DNA from: an uncultured Christensenella sp.
GTDB taxonomy: Bacteria > Bacillota > Clostridia > Christensenellales > UBA3700
Direction: 5' to 3'
DNA length: 13,914 bases
Assembly: GCA_910577795.1 (NCBI GenBank)
Contig: CAJTNW010000005.1
Location: 46,558-60,471 of the forward strand
Both the position numbers and the translations under genes were made by a program. Below, piece after piece: positions 1 to 6,118 of this stretch (positions are counted from its first letter, which is position 1; the number at the start of each line of letters is the position of its first letter). The notes under the pieces were generated by a model. That model saw only the letters and a list, made by a program, of their open reading frames with translations. It searched no databases and was not told where the DNA came from.

Positions 1-537
1 ATAATTATAAATACTCTCCACATTATCTGCAAAATAACCAGTAACTACACTCAATATATTGTAATCAACTTTATACTTTTCAAGTAGAATTATCCCTTTT
101 TCAATTTTATCAAAAGAAGAATTTCCATCATGCATAACTCTAAATTTATTAGCAGTCGCGTCTCCATCAAGACTAACTCCTAACAAAAAATTATTTTCTT
201 TAAAAAACTCACACCACTCTTCATTAAGCAATGTACCATTAGTTTGCAAACTATAACACACCTTGTCATTATAATTTAGACTATTTACTTTTTCAATAAA
301 ATGTCTATAATACTCTATACCTGCAAGCAAAGGCTCTCCGCCTTGAAACACAATAAATATCTTATCACCTTTTGCAAAACTTATCGCTTTTTCTATTAAA
401 TTGTCAGTAGTTTCCTTGCTCATAACACCAAGCACACCATCTTGTCTATTATTTACAATTTGGTGATAAAAGCAATACTCACATTTCATATTGCAAAGTC
501 CAGATGCTGGTTTAATCATAATAGATAATGCTGGCAT
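1..537 (-). CDS. Radical SAM protein, anaerobic sulfatase-maturase (anSME) type, C-terminus cut by window edge
   Basis: The 179 visible residues are the N-terminal half of a radical SAM enzyme. The [4Fe-4S]/SAM motif CNMKCEYC lies at residues 15-22 (C15, C19, C22), followed by FY, and a GGEP motif for SAM binding lies near residue 67. The opening MPALSIMIKPASGLCN, then SLQTNGTLLNEEW and GVSLDGD, match the pattern of clostridial anaerobic sulfatase maturases. Those enzymes oxidise an active-site Cys or Ser of a sulfatase to formylglycine in the cytoplasm. Family members are about 370 residues and carry a C-terminal SPASM domain with two more clusters, which would lie left of base 1. The start is fixed by an AGGAGG just upstream (about 541-546). 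No sulfatase is in view, so the substrate is inferred; another peptide-modifying SPASM enzyme remains possible. The gene diverges from the YjbR-family gene and has its own promoter at 652-680. Confidence 0.85.
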   Translation of the reverse strand, partial: MPALSIMIKPASGLCNMKCEYCFYHQIVNNRQDGVLGVMSKETTDNLIEKAISFAKGDKIFIVFQGGEPLLAGIEYYRHFIEKVNSLNYNDKVCYSLQTNGTLLNEEWCEFFKENNFLLGVSLDGDATANKFRVMHDGNSSFDKIEKGIILLEKYKVDYNILSVVTGYFADNVESIYNY

Positions 538-651
538 ATTTCCTCCTATTTTACTAAATAATACCGATTTTTGAGCAGTTAATTAGTTTTTTATAAAATT
601 TTTCAGTTGAAAAATCTTATATTTATCAACTCGAAAGATTTATTTTTATTT

Positions 652-680
652 ATTATACCATAATTTCAGTTTGAATTCAA
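652..680 (-). promoter_or_regulatory. Sigma-A-type promoter for the radical SAM gene
   Basis: Read on the minus strand, TTGAAT (680-675) is followed after 17 bases by TATAAT (657-652). The -10 box is preceded by TGG, which makes it an extended -10 promoter. Transcription would start near 645, giving a leader of about 107 bases before the ATG at 537. The leader contains two interleaved 6-base inverted repeats, described in the findings. The match to consensus is seen directly; activity is inferred. Confidence 0.65.
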
Positions 681-741
681 TAATTTTAAACATTTGTGTT
701 TAATATAGTAAAAAAGCATAATTAAAAATTTTCAAACTATC

Positions 742-770
742 TTGATAGATTAGTAAAATTATGATATAAT
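742..770 (+). promoter_or_regulatory. Sigma-A-type promoter for the YjbR-family gene
   Basis: TTGATA (742-747) is followed after exactly 17 bases by TATAAT (765-770), preceded by TGA, so this is a near-consensus extended -10 promoter. Start of transcription is expected near 777, about 24 bases before the ATG at 801. The -35 box sits inside a small dyad, CTATC-TT-GATAG (737-748), which could be an operator or chance. Confidence 0.7.
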
Positions 771-800
771 GATTATATTAAAATCTTTTAAGGTATATAT

Positions 801-1499
801 ATGAACAAAATATTACAAGAAATATTTGAGCAATATAAAGTAAACTTTGATAAATTAAAACAATATGGTTTTACACTGGATAGCAACCAATACAAATACT
901 CTACTTTGATAGTTAATAATCAAATGAGATTAACTATATTTGTAAATCTTAATGGCGAAGTTGAAACAGAAGTGTTTGATTTGGAATGTGAGGAAGTATA
1001 TACAATTTTTCTAGCAGAAGGAGCAACTGGGGTTTTTATAGGCGAAGTAAAAAAAGAGTATGAAAAAACACTTATAGATATTAGAAATAATTGCTTTGAC
1101 AAAACTGTTTTTAAAAGTAATTATACCACTATGCTTGCAAATTATATAAAAGGTAAATATGGTGATGAACTAGAATTTTTATGGGAAAAATCACCTAACA
1201 ATGCAGTATGCAGAAGAAAAGACAATAAAAAATGGTATTGTGCATTTTTAAAAACTAAGGCGAAGTCTATTGGATTAAATGGCGACTATTTTGTTGAAGT
1301 TATTGATTTTATGGAAAATCCAGAAATTATTCCTAATATAATAGATAATGTAAATTATTTTCCTGCCTATCACATGAATAAAAAATATTGGCTTACTATT
1401 AGATTAGATGGTTGTACTTTGGATATTAAAAAAATATTTGAGCATATTGACACGAGTTACTCTTTAGCAAACAAAAAACCAGTCAAAAATCGTGATTAA
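801..1499 (+). CDS. YjbR/MmcQ-family protein with an extra N-terminal domain
   Basis: The 232-residue soluble protein has a C-terminal YjbR/MmcQ domain at about residues 118-222. It shows the family's typical strands: NNAVCRRKDNKKWYCAF (133-149) and FPAYHMNKKYWLTI (187-200), followed by LDG and a terminal SY (219-220). The fold is CyaY-like, and the family is usually annotated as DNA-binding, but a biochemical role is not established for most members. Residues 1-110 form an additional region that I do not recognise beyond its occurrence in longer Bacillota members of the family. There is no signal peptide or membrane segment. The start is supported by a modest AAGG at 790-793, seven bases before ATG, and by the strong promoter just upstream, so the mRNA has a very short leader. 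The gene appears to be a single-gene unit, since the next gene has its own promoter. Confidence 0.8.
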   Translation: MNKILQEIFEQYKVNFDKLKQYGFTLDSNQYKYSTLIVNNQMRLTIFVNLNGEVETEVFDLECEEVYTIFLAEGATGVFIGEVKKEYEKTLIDIRNNCFDKTVFKSNYTTMLANYIKGKYGDELEFLWEKSPNNAVCRRKDNKKWYCAFLKTKAKSIGLNGDYFVEVIDFMENPEIIPNIIDNVNYFPAYHMNKKYWLTIRLDGCTLDIKKIFEHIDTSYSLANKKPVKNRD

Positions 1500-1586
1500 A
1501 AATGTTTTTGACTATAGTTAACCAATAATATTAATTGTGCTTATTATTTAAATATTTATATTTTTTTATTTTTTATAGATATATAT

Positions 1587-1615
1587 TTGTCAATTATTTA
1601 ATTATATGTTAAAAT
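1587..1615 (+). promoter_or_regulatory. Promoter for the DUF1538/PII operon
   Basis: TTGTCA (1587-1592), a 17-base spacer and TAAAAT (1610-1615) preceded by TGT make an extended -10 promoter. The transcript would begin near 1622, about 28 bases before the ATG at 1650, leaving little room for a leader-based switch. An AGGAG Shine-Dalgarno lies at 1640-1644. Confidence 0.6.
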
Positions 1616-1649
1616 CTTATTGTAAAATTGCAAAAGCAAAGGAGAAAAT

Positions 1650-3176
1650 ATGGTTAAAGCATTACTATTAAAATTGAAAGAAGCACTTATATCCGTACTT
1701 CCAATTACGGCAATAGTGCTTATTATTTCTTTTACTCCACTTACTAAATTATCTACAACTGAGATAGTATCTTTTGCAATTTCTGCTATATTTTTAATTT
1801 TAGGTATAGGACTATTCAACTTAGGCTCTGACTTAGCAATGACTCCAATGGGAGAACATATAGGTTCAGGTCTTATTAAATCAAAAAAAGTTTTTATACT
1901 TATTGCAGTAAGTTTTGTTATGGGTGTGTTAATTACTATTGCAGAGCCTGACTTATCTGTACTTGCTGAACAAGTAAAAACAGTTATCTCTCCTACTGTA
2001 CTTATTATGACTGTTGGACTTGGAGTTGGATTATTCCTTGTTATTTCTATTTTAAAAATATTATTCAAAAAAAATCTTTCTATGATTTTAATGTTTTTTT
2101 ACATGTTATTATTTGCCTTTTGTGCAATTATGATAGAGTGTGGCAAAGCAGACTTTTTAGCCTTAGCATTTGACTCTGGCGGTGTAACAACAGGCCCTAT
2201 CACAGTACCATTTATTATGGCTTTAGGTTTTGGTATTGCAAACACTGTTGGCGGAAGAAATTCAAATGAAAACAGTTTTGGCTTGATAGCACTTTGCTCT
2301 ATAGGACCTATGATAGCACTTGCAGTGCTTGCAATGACTTCAAGTGGCGAAATGATATACGAACTTGCCGATTACTCTGTAGAAGCAAGTCTATCTAACT
2401 TTGGTAGTATTGTTTTAAGTCACTCACTTGACACATTAAAAGCGCTAGGTTTGATTATAGTATTCTTTTTAATTTTACAATTTACAATACTAAAATTGCC
2501 AAAGAAAAAGTTATTACAAATTGGTATTGGTATTATTTATACCTTTTTAGGTTTAACTATTTTCTTTGTTGCAGTATCTGTAGGATTTATGCCTATTGGC
2601 TTTAAACTAGGCGAACAAATAGCAGAATTTAGTCCAGTCTTACTTGTTTTTATTGGTATACTTTTGGGTATGGTAGTAGTACTTGCAGAGCCTGCAGTAC
2701 ACGTATTAAACAAACAGGTTGAAGAAGTTACTGGTGGCGGTGTAAAAAAAATAGAAATGTTAATTGCTTTATCTATAGCAGTTGGTTTATCTATAGGACT
2801 TTCACTTATTAGAATGATATTTAAATTTTCTATATTGTATTATCTAATTCCGGGTTATGCAATATCACTAGGACTTTCATTCTTTGTACCAAGAATTTAT
2901 ACTGCTATCGCTTTTGACTCTGGTGGAGTTGCAAGCGGTCCACTAACCTCTAGTTTTATTTTGCCACTTGCAATTGGAGCATGTGTGCTAATTAGTGGTA
3001 ATCAGCAAAATGTACTTACCGATGCTTTTGGTGTAGTAGCAATGGTTGCAATGACACCGCTTATAACAATTCAAACATTAGGTTTTAAAGCAATAATGTC
3101 TGCTAAAGTTAGAAACAAAATTGCAATGAAACGTATTTTGTCTGCTGATGACGAGCAAATCATATACTTTGATTAA
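1650..3176 (+). CDS. DUF1538-family multispanning membrane protein (putative PII-controlled transporter)
   Basis: The 508-residue protein is very hydrophobic and has a clear internal duplication. AEPDLSVLAEQV (98-109) recurs as AEPAVHVLNKQV (346-357), and FDSGGVTTGPIT (174-185) recurs as FDSGGVASGPLT (422-433). Both pairs are offset by exactly 248 residues. I count about seven hydrophobic segments in each half (roughly 11-231 and 264-478), about 14 in total; these are eye estimates. The architecture matches Pfam DUF1538, a family without an assigned function that I recall being encoded beside PII-like genes, as here. The polar, Gly-rich AEP and DSGG elements repeated once per half look like the substrate or ion site of a two-fold symmetric carrier (inference). 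AGGAG lies five bases before the ATG. Two PII-like genes follow at 12 bases and then a 4-base overlap, so carrier and regulators are co-translated. A channel or a sensor rather than a carrier is also possible. Confidence 0.85.
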   Translation: MVKALLLKLKEALISVLPITAIVLIISFTPLTKLSTTEIVSFAISAIFLILGIGLFNLGSDLAMTPMGEHIGSGLIKSKKVFILIAVSFVMGVLITIAEPDLSVLAEQVKTVISPTVLIMTVGLGVGLFLVISILKILFKKNLSMILMFFYMLLFAFCAIMIECGKADFLALAFDSGGVTTGPITVPFIMALGFGIANTVGGRNSNENSFGLIALCSIGPMIALAVLAMTSSGEMIYELADYSVEASLSNFGSIVLSHSLDTLKALGLIIVFFLILQFTILKLPKKKLLQIGIGIIYTFLGLTIFFVAVSVGFMPIGFKLGEQIAEFSPVLLVFIGILLGMVVVLAEPAVHVLNKQVEEVTGGGVKKIEMLIALSIAVGLSIGLSLIRMIFKFSILYYLIPGYAISLGLSFFVPRIYTAIAFDSGGVASGPLTSSFILPLAIGACVLISGNQQNVLTDAFGVVAMVAMTPLITIQTLGFKAIMSAKVRNKIAMKRILSADDEQIIYFD

Positions 3177-3188
3177 GGAGGAAGAATT

Positions 3189-3716
3189 ATGCCAAACAGA
3201 TTTACTAATAAAAATGACAATGAAAATAACACTTCCTCTAAAATTACTAGAAAAGAAAAACTAAACAAAATACAAGAAAACATAAAATTAAAAACACCTC
3301 AAAAGGCAAAAACTGTAAGCAAAGCAAAAAATGCTAATAACAAAACAAATAAAGTTTCTCAAAACAAACTTAAGTTATTAATCACAATTGTAAACAGAAA
3401 TAAAGCAGAATTTTATCTTGATTTAATTCAGTCTTTTGAAGTTAATATGCAAACAGCAATTTTAGGTAATGGTATGGCACCACAAAGTATGCTTGAATTA
3501 TTAGGTCTTGCTCATAACGAAAAAAGTGTTATTTTTAGTATCATACAAGAAAATAAAATTAGCGATGCTCTTGCTGCTATCGAAGAAAAATTTAATACAA
3601 TTAAAGATGGCAAAGGTATTGCGTTTACAGTGCCACTTACAAGTGTAATAGGCACATTGATTTACGGATTTTTAAGTAATAACAAAATGGCAGTTAAGGA
3701 GGATAAAACAAAATGA
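3189..3716 (+). CDS. PII-like protein with a basic Lys/Asn-rich N-terminal extension
   Basis: Residues 61-162 form a PII-superfamily domain. They start with the strand LKLLITIVN and include ILGNGMAPQS in the region of the T-loop (91-100). They end with GKGIAFTVPLTSVIG (141-155), which corresponds to the B/C-loop signature of PII proteins. Residues 1-60 are low-complexity and strongly basic: 15 Lys and 2 Arg against 4 acidic residues up to position 62, with many Asn. Canonical GlnB/GlnK proteins are about 112 residues and lack such an extension. There is no Tyr in the T-loop region, so the uridylylation seen in proteobacterial GlnB is unlikely. The start is supported by AAGGAGG at 3175-3181, seven bases upstream and overlapping the carrier's stop codon. 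It probably binds the cytoplasmic face of the DUF1538 protein as a trimer (inference). The stop TGA overlaps the next start as ATGA. Confidence 0.75.
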   Translation: MPNRFTNKNDNENNTSSKITRKEKLNKIQENIKLKTPQKAKTVSKAKNANNKTNKVSQNKLKLLITIVNRNKAEFYLDLIQSFEVNMQTAILGNGMAPQSMLELLGLAHNEKSVIFSIIQENKISDALAAIEEKFNTIKDGKGIAFTVPLTSVIGTLIYGFLSNNKMAVKEDKTK

Positions 3717-4114
3717 GTAATTCTAAACACGAATTGGTATTATGTATAGTAAATGCGGGATTTTCCGAAACTGTTATGGATGCCGCTAAAGAAGCCGGCG
3801 CAAGAGGCGGTACAGTTATTCATGCAAGAGGTACTGCTAATAGAGAGGCTGAACAATTTTTTAATATTACTATTCAGCCAGATAAAGAAATTGTAATGAT
3901 ACTAGTATCTAAAGATATAAAAGATGCTGTTTTGCACGCACTATATCAAGGTGCAGGCTTAAAAACAGCCGGACAAGGTATTGCTTTTTCTCTACCAGTT
4001 GACGATGTTGTTGGGTTATCATCTGCAACACCTGCTACACATAAAACAGAAAAAACAGAATCTGAAGAAAAACAAGAAGAAACAAACAATTCAAAAGAAA
4101 CTGAAACAAAATAA
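3713..4114 (+). CDS. PII-like (P-II family) regulator with a charged C-terminal tail
   Basis: Residues 6-102 are a PII-type domain: strand HELVLCIVN (6-14), GARGGTVIHARGT (29-41) leading into the T-loop, strand EIVMILV (59-65), and GQGIAFSLPVDDVVG (87-101) at the B/C-loop signature position. The T-loop (about 40-58) contains no Tyr. The usual GDGKIF signature and the following Arg-rich strand are replaced by GxGIAFSLPVDD, so ATP/2-oxoglutarate binding cannot be assumed. Residues 103-133 form a Thr/Glu/Lys-rich tail with eight Glu and five Lys that looks disordered. The gene overlaps the first PII-like gene by four bases (ATGA), which suggests coupled translation and perhaps hetero-oligomers. 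AAGGAGG lies at 3696-3702, ten bases before the ATG. It is the last gene of the unit and is followed by a terminator. Confidence 0.8.
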   Translation: MSNSKHELVLCIVNAGFSETVMDAAKEAGARGGTVIHARGTANREAEQFFNITIQPDKEIVMILVSKDIKDAVLHALYQGAGLKTAGQGIAFSLPVDDVVGLSSATPATHKTEKTESEEKQEETNNSKETETK

Positions 4115-4164
4115 TTATAGATTATTAAAAAAAATTTATAAATTCAACAATTTAAATTAAAAAT

Positions 4165-4195
4165 AAAAAAGACATAAATTTTTATGTCTTTTTTT
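4165..4195. terminator. Bidirectional intrinsic terminator between convergent genes
   Basis: GACATAAA (4171-4178) pairs with TTTATGTC (4181-4188), and the flanking A-run (4165-4170) pairs with or serves opposite the T-run (4189-4195). The result is a stem of about 13 pairs with a T-tract on both strands. It lies 50 bases after the second PII-like gene and 8 bases beyond the stop of the GT2 gene on the minus strand, so it can end both transcripts. The stem has few G-C pairs, which fits the base composition of the window. Confidence 0.8.
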
Positions 4196-4202
4196 ATCAA
4201 AA

Positions 4203-5033
4203 TTATTTATTTGTTTTTCTGGTAAATTTTAAATAAAACCATTTTCTCAGCCAGTTAGGCATCAACACTTGTACTACAAATTTAATAAAGATAATTTTTT
4301 TGTACTCAAACCAATTAATAACTTTATTTTTGTGCATAAATTTAAACAATTTACGTCCACTCTTGTAATACTTATAGCCTCCTCGTCTAGCATACATTTC
4401 CATACCAACACGGGCTTTTATTAAATTTTCTTGTATGTTATGAAACTTGCAGCCAGCAAGGTACATTCTGACCCACAAATAATAGTCTTCATAAAGCAAA
4501 CAGTCTTTATACCCACCTGCTTTTTCAAGTGCGGACTTTCTCATTGCAACAGACATGTGATTAAATGGGCAACGCATTTTCATAAACTTGCAAATATCTT
4601 CGTGCGTTTCTGGCACTTCTCTTACACCAACTATATTATCTACATCCTCTATAAATTCAGATATATTACTACCTACCAAATCTATGTCAGGATTTTCATC
4701 AAGATATTTAATTAATTTTTCACATCTATCCAACACGCAAATGTCGTCCATATCCATACAACAAATGATTTCGTTACGGCAGTAAAGTTCTCCCTCATGC
4801 ATAGCAATACCATGTCCTTGATTTTGCTCTAAACGCACTATAGTAAACAAATTTGTATTATTTTGCACATATTCATTAATAAGTGTATCAACTTCCTCAC
4901 TTACTGCCCCATCACATACAATAACAATTTGTTCAGGTGGCAAAGTTTGATTTAACATACTATCCATAGCGATAACAAACTCATCCGCTTTTGATTTTAT
5001 ATAGCATGAAGTTAAAAATGAATAATCTGACAT
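4203..5033 (-). CDS. Family 2 glycosyltransferase (GT-A fold)
   Basis: The 276-residue protein has the order of motifs of an inverting GT2 enzyme. It has an N-terminal nucleotide-binding strand region (about 1-40, ending IVIVCDG), NQGHGIAMHEG (71-81), the metal-binding DxD-type motif DMDD (94-97), and a catalytic-base region LLYEDYYLWVRM (179-190) with E182/D183. These resemble the amylovoran/capsule-type GT2 group. The C-terminus (about 240-276) is rich in aromatic and basic residues and looks like a membrane-surface anchor, not a span. The enzyme would transfer a sugar to a lipid-linked glycan on the cytoplasmic face; donor and acceptor cannot be read from the sequence. The start is set by AAGGAG five bases before the ATG. 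It lies beyond the operon's terminator and has its own promoter, so it may be expressed separately from the main glycan genes. Confidence 0.88.
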   Translation of the reverse strand: MSDYSFLTSCYIKSKADEFVIAMDSMLNQTLPPEQIVIVCDGAVSEEVDTLINEYVQNNTNLFTIVRLEQNQGHGIAMHEGELYCRNEIICCMDMDDICVLDRCEKLIKYLDENPDIDLVGSNISEFIEDVDNIVGVREVPETHEDICKFMKMRCPFNHMSVAMRKSALEKAGGYKDCLLYEDYYLWVRMYLAGCKFHNIQENLIKARVGMEMYARRGGYKYYKSGRKLFKFMHKNKVINWFEYKKIIFIKFVVQVLMPNWLRKWFYLKFTRKTNK

Positions 5034-5153
5034 AATTTCTCCTTAAGTAAACATAATTGCCAAAATGTATTAAACATAAAACAACTATTATAAATAATTT
5101 CCATTTTTAATCAAATTAATTCTTTATTTAATGCTAAATTATTTATTATATTT

Positions 5154-5182
5154 ATTATATCATATAAAAAATTAAAAATCAA
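5154..5182 (-). promoter_or_regulatory. Promoter for the GT2 glycosyltransferase gene
   Basis: On the minus strand TTGATT (5182-5177), a 17-base spacer and TATAAT (5159-5154) preceded by TGA form an extended -10 promoter. The start would be near 5147, leaving a leader of about 113 bases. A second, weaker match (TTGATT at 5114-5109 with TATAAT at 5092-5087, 16-base spacer, no TGn) lies closer to the gene. Confidence 0.6.
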
Positions 5183-5190
5183 TAGACTTC

Positions 5191-5223
5191 AAACAAAATA
5201 TGCGAATATTAAACATATTCGCA
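5191..5223 (-). terminator. Intrinsic terminator at the end of the polysaccharide operon
   Basis: A perfect 9-base stem with a 5-base loop is formed by TGCGAATAT (5201-5209) and ATATTCGCA (5215-5223), the most G-C-rich hairpin in the area. Read on the minus strand it is followed by TATTTTGTTT (5200-5191), an imperfect T-tract. It lies 43 bases past the stop of the LicD-family gene and just upstream of the GT2 promoter, so it separates the two units. Confidence 0.7.
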
Positions 5224-5266
5224 CACTATAATATGCAAAAATTATTTTTTTTAATACTTAAAATAA

Positions 5267-6118
5267 TTATATATATTCTTTATAAGATTTTCCAGTATCA
5301 ATTATTGTAGTATAATGTTGTGGTACACATTTTTCTTCAGGTGGAAGTTGCATATAGTCACCATAAATTTGAGTTAAATAACTATGGTAATCCTTAACTC
5401 CGATATACTTTTTACCTTCAAATTCATACTCAGCACATTCATTAAACCAATCTTTATTTTCTACAATAAAGCCATCAAAAACACTTACATTTTTACCTTT
5501 TGGCACTGACATTTTTATTTTATCAATATCTTCAAGCAATTTACCAGTATTCTTCTTGCTACCATATAGTAAGGCAAATAAAATTCTTTGTACCATTCTT
5601 TTTAATTTTAAAATAGTTTTTTTTGCAAAGCCATAACCGTTTTCTATATCTGTAATAGGTGAAAAAAATGGACTTAATAAACTACATTTAAATTTAATTC
5701 TTTTGAATAATTTTTTGGTTTTATCATTAGCATCATAGCAATAATCTAAAGGGAAAATATCAATAAATATCCCATGATTAATATCAAGTTTACATTGTGA
5801 CTGCTCAATAAAAGTGGTGTTATTATCTCGAATTTTACTATACTGCAACAAAAAGTTTTTGTCTGTCTTATAGTTTTGTAAAAATAAATTTTCCGGCAAT
5901 AATGCTTGTGCTTGATTTATAAACTTTTCATAATCTTCTCGCATCATTACTACATCTATATCGTCATCCCAAGGTATAAAACCTTTATGACGAATTGCAC
6001 CTATCATAGTCCAATAAGCCAAAAAGTATTTAACATCAAGTTTATCACAAACTTTTGCAAATTCGTCTAAAATATTTAACTCTATCCTCTTAATTTCCTC
6101 AATGTTATCGTGATTCAT
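5267..6118 (-). CDS. LicD-family phosphotransferase (phosphocholine/phospho-alditol type)
   Basis: The 283-residue protein carries the LicD signature IGAIRHKGFIPWDDDIDVVM (39-58), with the metal-binding DDDID at 51-55. It also has HGIFIDIFPLD (115-125) and a C-terminal YGDYMQLPPEEK segment. LicD proteins are nucleotidyltransferase-fold enzymes that move a phospho-substituent such as phosphocholine from a CDP-activated donor to a sugar of a surface glycan; related proteins act on other phospho-groups. No licA/licB/licC-type choline uptake or activation genes are visible, so the donor is not established. The length is normal. The ATG at 6118 is supported by AAGGAG five bases upstream. Its A is also the last base of the upstream gene's stop (TAATG arrangement), which indicates coupled translation. 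It is the last gene before the operon terminator. Confidence 0.88.
   Translation of the reverse strand: MNHDNIEEIKRIELNILDEFAKVCDKLDVKYFLAYWTMIGAIRHKGFIPWDDDIDVVMMREDYEKFINQAQALLPENLFLQNYKTDKNFLLQYSKIRDNNTTFIEQSQCKLDINHGIFIDIFPLDYCYDANDKTKKLFKRIKFKCSLLSPFFSPITDIENGYGFAKKTILKLKRMVQRILFALLYGSKKNTGKLLEDIDKIKMSVPKGKNVSVFDGFIVENKDWFNECAEYEFEGKKYIGVKDYHSYLTQIYGDYMQLPPEEKCVPQHYTTIIDTGKSYKEYI

Noticed and set aside
1481..1513. Inverted repeat AGTCAAAAA / TTTTTGACT around the stop of the YjbR-family gene
   Set aside because: The 15-base loop, A/T-rich stem and absence of a following T-run make it a poor terminator; chance is likely at this base composition.
1598..2068. 156-codon open frame on the minus strand opposite the DUF1538 gene
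   Set aside because: It lies antisense to a convincing membrane-protein gene, has no family features, and its composition follows the opposite-strand codons.
3189..3371. A-rich stretch that could be taken for a repeat array
   Set aside because: It is a Lys/Asn-codon low-complexity coding region without regularly spaced repeats; no CRISPR-like pattern was seen anywhere in the window.
3714..3716. Possible TGA recoding (Trp) in this A/T-rich genome
   Set aside because: TGG codons are used for Trp, and this TGA ends a PII-like protein exactly at the overlapping start of the next gene.
4431..4785. Plus-strand open frames of 94 and 65 codons inside the GT2 gene
   Set aside because: They are antisense to a motif-complete glycosyltransferase and show no recognisable protein features.
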